Assembly: GCA_900549995.1 (NCBI GenBank)
Contig: URQQ01000008.1
Span: 35,309 to 99,308, forward strand
Reading direction: 5' to 3'
Origin: an uncultured Lachnospiraceae bacterium
GTDB taxonomy: Bacteria > Bacillota > Clostridia > Lachnospirales > Lachnospiraceae
DNA: 64,000 nt
Within the stretch, counting starts at the first letter, position 1, and every line of letters begins with the position of its first letter. The notes below the pieces were generated by a model that did no database searches, was not told where the DNA came from, and worked only from the letters and a program-made list of their open reading frames with translations. The translations under genes and the position numbers were made by a program. Below, piece by piece: positions 7,244-16,162 of this stretch.

Positions 7244-8602
7244 TCAAACTTTCCGGGTGAGAAGCATGACGGTTTCCACATGGGTTGTATGAGCAAACAT
7301 GTCCACCGCCTGCACCTTCTTCACCTCATACCCTCGTTCTCCCAGATACTTCACATCCCGTGCCAGTGTTGCCGAGTCGCAGCTGACATAGACAATTCTA
7401 TCCGGCTTCATCTCCACCATTGTATTAAGGACACTCTCCTCGCAGCCTTTCCGCGGGGGATCAACGACAATGACATCTGCATGAATCTGTTCTTTTTCAT
7501 ATTTCTCCGGCAGAACTTCCTCTGCCTTTCCTACATAGAAGCTGGCATTTTTGATACCGTTTATTTCTGCATTTCTCCGGGCATCCTCAATGGCCTGAGG
7601 TACTATTTCCACGCCGTAGACCTGCTTGGCTTTCTGAGCCAGGAAAAGTGAGATTGTTCCGATTCCGCAGTACAGATCCCAGACAGTCTCCTCTCCTTTC
7701 AGGTCCGCAAATTCCAGCGCAAGCCCATACAATACTTCTGTCTGCGCGGGATTTACCTGATAGAAAGAAAGCGGGGAAATTTGATATTTTACATCTCCGA
7801 TATAATCTGTAATATACCCCTGACCCCAGAGGACTTTTACCTCTTTTCCCATAATAACATTTGTATTTTCTTTATTCATGCTGATCGTAATGCTCGTCAT
7901 TCCCGGGATTTGACGTAAGTTATCCACCATCTCCTGAGATTTTGGAATTTTATCCCCATTTATCACGAGACAAACCATGATTTCCCCCGTTTTCCTTCCA
8001 TAACGGATAAGGACATGCCGTACAAGTCCCTGAGTTGTCTCTTCATTATAAGCAGAAATGTGATACTTGTTCATGAAAGCAATGATCATCTTCAGTATTT
8101 TTTCATTTACTTCAGCGCCAATCACGCAGTCCATATTAGGTACAATCTGGTGCGTCCTTCCGGCATAGAATCCAGTGATTATATTACCTTCTTTGTCCGT
8201 ACCAATCGGAAACTGTGCTTTGTTCCTGTAGTGATAAGGACTCTCCATCCCTTTGATCGGTTCCATCGAAAGGTCTTTCAGCCCTCCAATCCGTTCCAGA
8301 TTCCCCCTCACTTTTGCCTGTTTAAATTCCAGCTGTTTTTCATATGAAAGCTGCTGAATCTGACACCCGCCGCACTGTCTTGCCACCTTGCAGACAGGCT
8401 CTGCCCGGTACGGAGACGGTGTAAGGATCTGCATCAGTCTTGCATAGCCATAATTTTTCTTAGCCTTCGTTACCTTCACTTCCACAGTATCTCCGATGAC
8501 CGCATCTTTCACAAATAATGTGTAACCATCCGCTTTCCCGATACCTTCGCCATTCGTACCGATATCTTCTATTTTCACCGTTACCAGCTCGTTTTTTTTC
8601 AT
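7244..8602 (-). CDS. rlmD: 23S rRNA (uracil-C5)-methyltransferase, RlmD/RlmCD type
   Basis: Methylates uracil C5 in 23S rRNA using S-adenosylmethionine. The order is an N-terminal TRAM/OB domain (about 1-60), an iron-sulfur cysteine set (CKVARQCGGCQIQQ), a SAM-binding motif DLYCGIGTISLFLA, the VVDPPRKGCEESVL loop, the catalytic-cysteine loop VYVSCDSATLARD and the C-terminal HVETVMLL signature. The start at 8602 is preferred because GGGAG lies 9 bp upstream and the protein then begins MKKNELVTVKIEDIGTNGEG, as in relatives; an upstream ATG at 8656 would add 18 unconserved residues. Firmicutes homologues may modify U747 as well as U1939. Confidence 0.92.
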   Translation of the reverse strand: MKKNELVTVKIEDIGTNGEGIGKADGYTLFVKDAVIGDTVEVKVTKAKKNYGYARLMQILTPSPYRAEPVCKVARQCGGCQIQQLSYEKQLEFKQAKVRGNLERIGGLKDLSMEPIKGMESPYHYRNKAQFPIGTDKEGNIITGFYAGRTHQIVPNMDCVIGAEVNEKILKMIIAFMNKYHISAYNEETTQGLVRHVLIRYGRKTGEIMVCLVINGDKIPKSQEMVDNLRQIPGMTSITISMNKENTNVIMGKEVKVLWGQGYITDYIGDVKYQISPLSFYQVNPAQTEVLYGLALEFADLKGEETVWDLYCGIGTISLFLAQKAKQVYGVEIVPQAIEDARRNAEINGIKNASFYVGKAEEVLPEKYEKEQIHADVIVVDPPRKGCEESVLNTMVEMKPDRIVYVSCDSATLARDVKYLGERGYEVKKVQAVDMFAHTTHVETVMLLTRKV

Positions 8603-8714
8603 CGACCAAATCTCCCAATCATTATTCTCTTTTACATATAAAAAGGACGGAAGCATTCTGGCACGGTGCTTCCTGCACCGTACTGGGCCTCCATCCCATT
8701 TTTCCTTCTTAATA

Positions 8715-9662
8715 TTAATCCTGAAGGCTTGATTTTCTTAAATTCGATTCAAACAGCCTGTTGTATCCAAGCCAGTCAGAACTGTCTTTCTCTTTAAATA
8801 TCTCTGTCAATGTCTGCATCTTGGCATCTGTAGAATCTGCAAAATTAAGTGCCAGTGCCTCAGCAAGTGCCGGTTTCTTCGGCGATCCATATTCCAGTTC
8901 TCCGTGATGTGCCAGAATACAGTGCTTCAGCTCACTTCCAAGCTTCTCCGGGAATCCTGGAATAGTACGGATTCCATCATTTACCATCTCAACGCCAATT
9001 ACGATATGGCCAAGCAACTGTCCGTCATCTGTGTAATCATTTTCCGGAAATGAAGAAAGCTCTTTTGTCTTGCCAATATCATGAAAGAGTGCAGCCGCAT
9101 ATAACAGATCGCGGTTTAATATGCTGTAAGTTCCCACATAATATTCGCAGAGTTTTACGACACTGAGTGTATGTTCAAGGAGTCCCCCTGAAAATCCATG
9201 ATGTACGCTTTTTGCTGCTGAATGAGCTTTAAATCTGCTGATAAACTGCTCATCATTTACAAAATAAAATTCCAGTAACTGATGCAGATAAGTGTTCTGC
9301 ACTTTATTTACATAACTTAAAAGTTCCTCATACATGCAGTCTACACTTTTTTCACTTGTAGGCATATAATCCGCAGGGATGTACTCACCTTCCTGGGCTT
9401 TTCTGATCTGCTTGATATTAATCTGAAGATTGTTATTGTAATTAATCACATCTCCATATACTTCGATAAAATCCATTTCATCATAATCTGCGATTCCGTT
9501 TGAATTGGGATCCCAGACTTTTCCGTCGAGAGTTCCTGTTTTATCCTGCAGAAGAAGGTTATCATATGGTTTCCCGTTCCTTGTCTCTGCAGACCTTTTA
9601 TTTTTACATAAATATATGTTTCTGATTGTTTCCCCTTCACACAGGGTATTAATATATCTCAT
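8715..9662 (-). CDS. 3'-5' exoribonuclease, YhaM-like (OB fold plus HD domain)
   Basis: A cytoplasmic nuclease expected to trim RNA or single-stranded DNA from the 3' end. An OB-fold region at about 1-90 (NLLLQDKTGTLDGKVWD) is followed by an HD phosphohydrolase domain with HHGFSGGLLEHTLSVV, AALFHDIGKTKEL and ILAHHGELEYGSP, which hold the metal-binding His and Asp residues. About 315 aa, as expected for YhaM. I place the start at 9662 (MRYINTLCEGE), with AGAGGAA just upstream; the longer frame from 9692 would overlap the preceding gene. It lies 13 bp after the HtrA-like gene and may share its transcript. Confidence 0.88.
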   Translation of the reverse strand: MRYINTLCEGETIRNIYLCKNKRSAETRNGKPYDNLLLQDKTGTLDGKVWDPNSNGIADYDEMDFIEVYGDVINYNNNLQINIKQIRKAQEGEYIPADYMPTSEKSVDCMYEELLSYVNKVQNTYLHQLLEFYFVNDEQFISRFKAHSAAKSVHHGFSGGLLEHTLSVVKLCEYYVGTYSILNRDLLYAAALFHDIGKTKELSSFPENDYTDDGQLLGHIVIGVEMVNDGIRTIPGFPEKLGSELKHCILAHHGELEYGSPKKPALAEALALNFADSTDAKMQTLTEIFKEKDSSDWLGYNRLFESNLRKSSLQD

Positions 9663-9675
9663 TCTTTTCCTCTTT

Positions 9676-10992
9676 CTATTCTTTACTTCCAATTGTCACA
9701 GTAAACTCGACATCTACGTAGCCGTTAGCTCCCCGCCTTTGTCCCTGTATTTTCACGCTGTCTCCGGTCTTCTGACTCATCATAATATTATAAAATCCAT
9801 CCAGACCAGATACCGTCGTTTTATTAAATTTCAAAATCACATCGCCGCTCTGAATTCCCGCTGCCATCGCCGGCGAATCCACCTCGACTTCTTTGACATA
9901 TACTCCTCTTGGGATTCCCTGCTGTGCAGATATTTCTTCGGTCACATCAGTCCCTCTGATTCCAATATATGGTACACTCACCCCGTTCGAGAGCAATTCG
10001 AGTTCTTCCTTTACGTTTGAAATTGCCAGCGCAGTCGTGAAGTTCTTTCCCGGCTCGCTTAGGACATCCTGATCAATAATTCCAACGATTTCCCCGTCAA
10101 TATTGATAAGAACTCCGGTTCCTTTCGCTGTCCCAGGGATGTCAGTGGAAATCAGGTCGAATTTTCCATCCGCCAGTACGGTTTCATTTTTTATAGAGCT
10201 TACAATTCCATAACCAACACCGCCATTATAGCCAAATGGTCTTCCAAGTGCAATCACGGTATCTCCACGGTTTATCACATTGGAATTTCCAAGCGTCCCT
10301 ACTTTAATCTGATTCCATGTACTGTCACCGATTTCGGAATTTGCGACGCCAACCACTGCAATTCCAAGATTGTCATCCTGCCTCTTAACAGATGCCTGAC
10401 AGGTACTTCCATCCGCAAATACAACCGCCAGTGAATCTGAATTCTGCACAATACTGCTTTTACATACAATCAGGAGCTGCTGTCCATTATTATATACAAT
10501 TGCGCCGGATACGCTGTTGACGCTGTCAAAACTTTTGTTCGTCCACTCATCATCAGCCCGGATGCCTGTCACTTCCACAACACTTTTGTCTGCTTCTTTT
10601 ACAACTGCATAAAGCGCACGGTTCATCTCTTCATAACTGTCCACTGTAAGTGTCGGAGCTGCCTGAGGTTCTTCTTTTTGTTCCTCTTCTTTGGATGCGT
10701 CATCTTCCTCATCTTTGGGAATTGTCACTTCTGTCTCTTTTTTCTGGAATTTTGTCTCAGCCCACGGTTTCAGCGCATAAAAACTAAGACTGGCGGCAAG
10801 TCCAAATACAAGACCAAGTCCTGCTACCTGGGCAATTTTTCTGACCAGCTTTTTCTTATCAACAGGTTCTTTTTTTATCCGTTCCTGCAAGAAAGAAAAC
10901 TCTTCCGGAGATTCTGGCTCATGCTGTCCTGCCTGTTCTTCAGAAGAATGCTCCCTTGGATCTTTTGGTTCATTCCCTTTTTCCATAGACAT
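9676..10992 (-). CDS. HtrA/DegP-like membrane protein with PDZ domain, apparent pseudoprotease
   Basis: A 438-residue protein: acidic cytoplasmic tail (1-45), one membrane helix (about 52-75), acidic linker (84-115), a trypsin-like HtrA domain (about 120-330) and a PDZ domain (about 340-435; VDSPAMAAGIQSGDVILKFN). The overall fold signature is clear (IALGRPFGYNGGVGYGIVSS; GEIVGIIDQD). The triad is missing: the NNHVV histidine site reads VCKSSIV (177-182), the DLAV aspartate site reads DNLGIAVV (near 210), and the GNSGGP serine site reads TAKGTGV (288-294). It is probably a non-catalytic envelope sensor or scaffold. Start ATG follows AAAGGAGAG. Confidence 0.85.
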   Translation of the reverse strand: MSMEKGNEPKDPREHSSEEQAGQHEPESPEEFSFLQERIKKEPVDKKKLVRKIAQVAGLGLVFGLAASLSFYALKPWAETKFQKKETEVTIPKDEEDDASKEEEQKEEPQAAPTLTVDSYEEMNRALYAVVKEADKSVVEVTGIRADDEWTNKSFDSVNSVSGAIVYNNGQQLLIVCKSSIVQNSDSLAVVFADGSTCQASVKRQDDNLGIAVVGVANSEIGDSTWNQIKVGTLGNSNVINRGDTVIALGRPFGYNGGVGYGIVSSIKNETVLADGKFDLISTDIPGTAKGTGVLINIDGEIVGIIDQDVLSEPGKNFTTALAISNVKEELELLSNGVSVPYIGIRGTDVTEEISAQQGIPRGVYVKEVEVDSPAMAAGIQSGDVILKFNKTTVSGLDGFYNIMMSQKTGDSVKIQGQRRGANGYVDVEFTVTIGSKE

Positions 10993-11070
10993 CGGCTCTC
11001 CTTTACGCTCCTTTTTTTAGTATACCATAGGACATAAAAAAGGGTCAATTCAAATCACTACTTTATTGGG

Positions 11071-11494
11071 GCGTTTTTCTGCATTCCTGCATCGATTCCA
11101 TGACATTCAGCCATGCCACGTCGATTCCGCTTCGCTCCATCTCCGTGCGGCTAAGCGCCGTATGCAGATGCAACACAGCAAAACTCTGCAAGCAAGCTTG
11201 CGGCGTTTTTCTGCATTGCATCTATTCCATGACATTCAGCCATGCCACGTCGATTCCGCTTCGCTTCATCTCCGTGCGGCTAAGCGCCGTATGCAGATGC
11301 AAAAATACAAAACTCTGCAAGCGAGCTTGCGACGTTTTGCATTCCTGCATCTATTCCATGCATTCAGCCATGCCACGTCGATTCCGCTTCGCTTCATCTC
11401 CGTGCGGCTAAACGCCGTATGCAGATGCAAAAATCCAAAACTCTGCAAGCAAGCTTGCGACGTTTTGCATTCCTGCATCTGCGCATGGCTGAAT
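11071..11494. repeat. Tandem array of ~130-bp palindromic repeat units
   Basis: Three near-identical direct repeats at 11071-11202 (132 bp), 11203-11331 (129) and 11332-11459 (128), plus a partial fourth to 11494. Each unit holds ATTCAGCCATGCCACGTCGA, a TTCCGCTTCGCT core, CGCCGTATGCAGATGCAA, and CTGCAAGC(A/G)AGCTTGCG. The array is bounded by an exact 12-bp inverted repeat: ATTCAGCCATGC (11105-11116) and GCATGGCTGAAT (11483-11494). A related single copy lies in reverse orientation at 17448-17569. The open frames across the array are by-products of the repeat and not genes. It sits between the HtrA-like gene and mutS2, both of which point away from it. Confidence 0.9.
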
Positions 11495-11557
11495 AGGAAA
11501 TCATATTTTTCTTTTCTTTGAACCTTAAATGGGTTAGAATAGATCTAGGTGATTAAT

Positions 11558-13933
11558 ATGAAACAAAAAACATTAAATAAATTAGAATATAATAAAATTA
11601 TTGAACTGCTGACAGAGCAGGCTTCCTCGCAGGGAGGAAAGCAGTTTTGCAGGCGGCTTGTGCCTATGAAGGATCTAAATGCAATCCAAACAGCCCAGGA
11701 ACAGACGAAGGCTGCATTTGACAGGATCGTGAAAAAAGGACGTCCGTCTTTCGGAAACTGTACCCCGATTAACGACTCGCTGAAAAGACTGGAAATCGGT
11801 GCGGCTCTTGGCTGTAATGAATTGCTCCGGATCTGTAAATTGCTGGAGAATTCTGCCCGTGTGAAACAATACGGACGCCACGAGACTGCGGAAGAACTTT
11901 CGGACTGTCTCGATATTTATTTTGAACAACTTGAACCGCTGAATCCTCTTGCGACAGAAATCCGCCGGTGTATTATTGATGAGGACGAGATCAGCGACGA
12001 TGCCAGCCCGAATCTGAAGCATATCCGACGTTCCATCGGATCAATCAATGACAAAGTCCACACAACGCTCAATTCACTTGTGAATGGATCACTGCGTACT
12101 TATCTGCAGGATCCGATTATCACAATGAGGGGCGACCGGTACTGTCTCCCAGTCAAAGCGGAGTACAGAAATCAAGTCCAGGGGATGATCCACGATCAGT
12201 CTTCGACAGGATCTACACTTTTCATTGAACCTATGGCGGTCGTAAAACTGAATAATGATTTAAAAGAACTGTATGGCAAAGAACAGGAAGAAATACAGAT
12301 TATTCTTGCGCGTCTCAGCGATGATGCCGCAGAATATACAGAGGCAATCCGCACAGATTATCAGATACTGACGGATCTTGATTTTATCTTTGCAAAAGGC
12401 GCACTTGCGCTTAGTATGAATGCAAGCAAACCGCTGTTTAATCAGGATGGTTACATTCACATCCGTGAAGGCCGTCATCCTCTTCTTGACCGGAGAAAAG
12501 TTGTCCCTATTACAGTGACCCTTGGGAAAGATTTTGATCTGCTGATCATTACCGGCCCTAATACCGGCGGAAAGACAGTTTCCCTGAAAACAGTGGGACT
12601 CTTCACGCTGATGGGACAGTCCGGGCTTCATATTCCGGCACTGGACCGTTCTGAACTTGCCCTGTTTTCTGAAGTTTACGCAGATATCGGAGATGAACAG
12701 AGTATCGAGCAAAGTCTCAGTACTTTTTCATCCCATATGACCAATATTGTCTCTTTCTTAAATGAAGTTGATGAACATTCACTCGTGCTGTTCGATGAAC
12801 TTGGTGCCGGCACCGATCCAACCGAAGGTGCTGCCCTGGCTGCTTCGATTCTTTCTTATCTCCACCAGAGAGGAATCCGCACAATGGCAACAACACATTA
12901 CAGTGAACTGAAAGTATTTGCCCTGTCCACTCCGGGTGTGGAAAATGCATGCTGTGAATTCAATGTAGAGACACTCCAGCCAACCTACCATCTTCTGATC
13001 GGTATTCCCGGCAAAAGTAATGCATTTGCCATTTCAAAAAAACTGGGACTGCCGGATTATATTATTGATGATGCGAAAGAAAGGCTTTCCGAGCAGGATG
13101 AATCTTTTGAAGATCTTCTGACGGATCTTGAAAACAGCCGCCGCACAATTGAAAAGGAACATGACGAAATCGCGGCGTACAAACGTGAAATTCAGAAACT
13201 GAAATCCGAGCTGGAAACAAAACAGTCAAAACTTACCGAACAAAAAGAACGGATTCTTCAGGAGGCCAATGAAAAAGCCAGCGTCATTCTGCGCGAGGCC
13301 AAAGAAGTGGCCGACGAAACAATGAAGAATTTCCGTAAATTTGGCAAAGAGAACATCTCCGCCGCTGATATGGAACGTGAACGCGAAAAGCTTCGGAAAA
13401 AGATGGCGAAAACTCAGTCTGGTATGAAACTTGAAGCGAAAGCAGTCCCGAAAAAGCAGTACAAACCAGAAGACTTTAAACTTGGGGAGTCTGTCAGAGT
13501 ACTGAGCCTTAATCTGACGGGTACCGTTAGTTCTAAGCCTGATAACAGGGGGAACCTGTTCGTACAGATGGGAATTCTGCGTTCTCAGGTTAATATCAAG
13601 GACCTGGAACTGATTGATGAACCAGTCATCACATCCAGACATGTTCAGAGAACATCTTCCGGCAAAATGAAAATGAACAAATCTCTCTCCGTCAGCCCCG
13701 AAATTAATCTGCTTGGCAAAACCGTAGACGAGGCGATCGCGGAGCTTGACAAATATCTGGATGACGCCTATATTGCCCATGTAAGTCCTGTCCGCATCGT
13801 TCACGGAAAAGGCACAGGGGCTTTGAGAAACGGCATCCACAATTATCTGAAACGCCAGAAACATGTCAAATCATACCGTCTCGGTGCCTTTGGGGAAGGT
13901 GATGCCGGTGTGACAATTGTTGAATTTAAGTAA
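11558..13933 (+). CDS. mutS2: MutS2 family ATPase with Smr nuclease domain
   Basis: A 791-residue cytoplasmic ATPase. Visible parts are the N-terminal MutS2 core, Walker A GPNTGGKTVSLKT, Walker B region SLVLFDELGAGTDPTEGAAL, a long coiled coil (about 520-630), a KOW-like region, and a C-terminal Smr domain with VRIVHGKGTGALRNGI. Members suppress recombination between diverged DNA and, in Bacillus, split collided ribosomes (RqcU). The ATG at 11558 is chosen because AGGTGA lies 5 bp before it; a GTG three codons upstream is in frame but overlaps that site. No mutS or mutL accompanies it. Confidence 0.95.
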   Translation: MKQKTLNKLEYNKIIELLTEQASSQGGKQFCRRLVPMKDLNAIQTAQEQTKAAFDRIVKKGRPSFGNCTPINDSLKRLEIGAALGCNELLRICKLLENSARVKQYGRHETAEELSDCLDIYFEQLEPLNPLATEIRRCIIDEDEISDDASPNLKHIRRSIGSINDKVHTTLNSLVNGSLRTYLQDPIITMRGDRYCLPVKAEYRNQVQGMIHDQSSTGSTLFIEPMAVVKLNNDLKELYGKEQEEIQIILARLSDDAAEYTEAIRTDYQILTDLDFIFAKGALALSMNASKPLFNQDGYIHIREGRHPLLDRRKVVPITVTLGKDFDLLIITGPNTGGKTVSLKTVGLFTLMGQSGLHIPALDRSELALFSEVYADIGDEQSIEQSLSTFSSHMTNIVSFLNEVDEHSLVLFDELGAGTDPTEGAALAASILSYLHQRGIRTMATTHYSELKVFALSTPGVENACCEFNVETLQPTYHLLIGIPGKSNAFAISKKLGLPDYIIDDAKERLSEQDESFEDLLTDLENSRRTIEKEHDEIAAYKREIQKLKSELETKQSKLTEQKERILQEANEKASVILREAKEVADETMKNFRKFGKENISAADMEREREKLRKKMAKTQSGMKLEAKAVPKKQYKPEDFKLGESVRVLSLNLTGTVSSKPDNRGNLFVQMGILRSQVNIKDLELIDEPVITSRHVQRTSSGKMKMNKSLSVSPEINLLGKTVDEAIAELDKYLDDAYIAHVSPVRIVHGKGTGALRNGIHNYLKRQKHVKSYRLGAFGEGDAGVTIVEFK

Positions 13934-13959
13934 CATTTACAGAAAAGAAGGAGGTTATT

Positions 13960-14661
13960 ATGGTCACAAAACAAAAAGTTTTAATTGTTGATGATGATGA
14001 AAATATTGCAGAACTGATTTCATTATACCTCACAAAAGAATGCTTTGATACTATGATGGTAAATGACGGCGAGCAGGCACTTGTCGCATTCGATTCTTAT
14101 CATCCGAATATTATACTCCTCGACCTGATGCTGCCCGGTATGGACGGCTATCAGGTCTGCCGGGAGATCCGTGCCAGATCCAACACTCCGATTATCATGC
14201 TGTCTGCCAAGGGTGAAGTCTTTGACAAAGTACTTGGTCTTGAACTTGGCGCAGATGATTACATGATCAAACCCTTTGATTCAAAAGAGCTTGTTGCCCG
14301 TGTAAAGGCTGTTCTCCGCCGTTATCAGGTGGGAAAATCTGAAGAGCCTGCACAGGATAAAGGAAAGTGTGTGGAATATCCTGGAATCACAATTAACCTG
14401 ACAAATTATTCCGTTGTGGTAGATGGGAAAAATGTTGAGATGCCTCCCAAGGAACTGGAGCTGCTTTATTTTCTCGCCGCCTCTCCGAACCAGGTATTTA
14501 CAAGAGAACAGCTTCTGGACCAGATCTGGGGATATGAATATATCGGAGATACCCGCACAGTCGATGTACATATTAAAAGGCTGCGCGAAAAAATCAAAGA
14601 CCACGATACATGGTGCCTTGGCACAGTCTGGGGAATCGGATACAAATTCGAGGTGAAGTAG
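13960..14661 (+). CDS. OmpR-family response regulator
   Basis: A 233-residue two-domain regulator. The receiver domain (about 5-120) has the acidic pair in IVDDDENIAEL, the phosphoacceptor Asp in IILLDLMLPGMDG and the Lys in MIKPFDSKEL. The winged-helix DNA-binding domain (about 135-230) has PPKELELLYFLAA and GDTRTVDVHIKRLREKI. AAGGAGG stands 7 bp before the ATG. The gene follows mutS2 by 26 bp and overlaps functionally with the kinase that starts one base after its stop, so the pair is translated together. The signal it answers is unknown. Confidence 0.95.
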   Translation: MVTKQKVLIVDDDENIAELISLYLTKECFDTMMVNDGEQALVAFDSYHPNIILLDLMLPGMDGYQVCREIRARSNTPIIMLSAKGEVFDKVLGLELGADDYMIKPFDSKELVARVKAVLRRYQVGKSEEPAQDKGKCVEYPGITINLTNYSVVVDGKNVEMPPKELELLYFLAASPNQVFTREQLLDQIWGYEYIGDTRTVDVHIKRLREKIKDHDTWCLGTVWGIGYKFEVK

Positions 14662-14662
14662 C

Positions 14663-16069
14663 ATGCACAGTACCCTGTATCTCAAGTTTATTATTATCTA
14701 TGTTATACTGGGATTTTTAAGCCTCTTTACAGTGGCAACGCTTTCCTCCACACTGGTGGGAAGCAGGATTGAACATCAGACTTCATCCACACTGTACAAA
14801 GAGGCTAATTTGGTTGCCACAGAATATCTGCCGTCGTATTTTGATGGTACACTCTCAGAATCGGAAGTCCATATCCAGCTGGACGGCATGAAAACCTTCC
14901 TGGATGCTTCCCTCTGGTTCGTCGATCACGAGGGAACAATGCTCGTCTACTCCAAACTGAATGACTCCAATACCGCTCCGGCATCCATTGATCATTTTGA
15001 TCCGGCAGAAAGCGGCAGTGATCTCTATCAGACCGGTAATTACCACGGGCTTTTTTCAGAAGATGTACTGACTGTCATAGCCCCTGTGACACAGGGTTTC
15101 ACAACACGTGGATATCTGCTGATTCATAAACCGCTGTCATCCATCGAAGAATCCAGAGACTATCTGATCCTGACAGTCTATATTACTACTGTTGTAATTT
15201 ATATCCTTTCCTTCTCTGTCTTGCTTGCCTTTCAGTTCTTTGTATACCGCCCGCTGCGCTCAATCACAGAGGCGGCCAAACAGTATGCTTCCGGCAATCT
15301 CGACTATGTAATTCCAGTCAACACACAGGATGAAATCGGATATCTCTCAGCCTCACTGAACTACATGTCCTCCCAGCTTCGGGATATGGAAGATTACCAG
15401 AAGAAATTCGTCGCCAATGTCTCACACGACTTCCGCTCTCCGCTGACCTCTATCAAAGGCTATGTGGAAGCAATGGCTGACGGCACGATTCCTCCTGAAA
15501 TGCAGGGCCGGTATCTGAATATCATTTTATTTGAGACAGAACGTCTGACCGATCTCACAAAAGACCTTCTCACGCTCAATGAATTTGATACACAGAATCT
15601 GTTGCTCGACAAAACCGCCTTCGATCTTCATGAGATGATCAAAACAACCGCTGAAACATTTGAAGGCAAATGTACGAACAAACGTATTTCCATTGAACTG
15701 ATCCTCGCCTCCCGCACAATGATGGTATATGCTGATAAGCGGAAAATCCAGCAGGTATTTTACAATCTTCTGGATAACGCGATCAAGTTCAGCCATGATG
15801 ATTCCTCCATTACAATAGAAACAACGGAGCGGGGCGGAAAAGTTTATACCTCAGTAAAAGACTACGGAATCGGTATTCCGAAAGAAAGTATCAATAAAGT
15901 ATGGGAACGATTCTATAAATCCGACCTTTCCAGAGGAAAAGATAAGAAAGGTACCGGACTTGGACTTGCCATTGTAAAAGAAGCAATTCAGGCTCACGGT
16001 GAAAATATCAATGTCGTCAGCACCGAAGGTGTAGGCACAGAGTTTATCTTCTCGCTGAGCAAAGCCTGA
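14663..16069 (+). CDS. Membrane sensor histidine kinase
   Basis: A 468-residue kinase paired with the upstream regulator. The first membrane helix is at about 8-30, followed by a ~130-residue extracytoplasmic sensor domain, a second helix at about 168-192, HAMP (about 195-245), a HisKA domain with phosphoacceptor His in NVSHDFRSPLTSIKGYVEAM, and a HATPase domain with N-box NLLDNAIKFS, G1 VKDYGIGIPKES and G2 GTGLGLAIVKEA. All catalytic motifs look intact. GAGGTGA, inside the end of the regulator gene, serves as its ribosome binding site. Confidence 0.95.
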   Translation: MHSTLYLKFIIIYVILGFLSLFTVATLSSTLVGSRIEHQTSSTLYKEANLVATEYLPSYFDGTLSESEVHIQLDGMKTFLDASLWFVDHEGTMLVYSKLNDSNTAPASIDHFDPAESGSDLYQTGNYHGLFSEDVLTVIAPVTQGFTTRGYLLIHKPLSSIEESRDYLILTVYITTVVIYILSFSVLLAFQFFVYRPLRSITEAAKQYASGNLDYVIPVNTQDEIGYLSASLNYMSSQLRDMEDYQKKFVANVSHDFRSPLTSIKGYVEAMADGTIPPEMQGRYLNIILFETERLTDLTKDLLTLNEFDTQNLLLDKTAFDLHEMIKTTAETFEGKCTNKRISIELILASRTMMVYADKRKIQQVFYNLLDNAIKFSHDDSSITIETTERGGKVYTSVKDYGIGIPKESINKVWERFYKSDLSRGKDKKGTGLGLAIVKEAIQAHGENINVVSTEGVGTEFIFSLSKA

Positions 16070-16081
16070 TTTTTATGCATC

Positions 16082-16124
16082 AAAAATGCCGGAGCCTCAC
16101 ATTTTGTGAAGTTCCGGCATTTTT
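16082..16124. terminator. Bidirectional terminator between the kinase and the lipoprotein gene
   Basis: AAAAATGCCGGA (16082-16093) pairs with TCCGGCATTTTT (16113-16124), with an inner CTCAC/GTGAA extension. A/T tracts flank both sides, so it can end the plus-strand kinase transcript and the minus-strand lipoprotein transcript. Confidence 0.85.
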
Positions 16125-16162
16125 AAACTGTCTGACCATATGAAATGATTTCCGAACAGTTT

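Noticed and set aside
7094..7651. Plus-strand open frame of 185 codons
   Set aside because: Most of it is the antisense of rlmD, with no ribosome binding site and no protein-like pattern.
11071..11494. CRISPR array
   Set aside because: Repeats are ~130 bp and head to tail with no unique spacers, and there are no cas genes.
11066..11521. Overlapping open frames on both strands encoding Cys/His/Arg-rich repeated peptides
   Set aside because: They are translations of the palindromic tandem repeat. The period is not a multiple of three in all units, and no ribosome binding site is present.
12260..13864. Large minus-strand frames across mutS2
   Set aside because: They are antisense shadows of the mutS2 coding region, which has complete Walker and Smr motifs.
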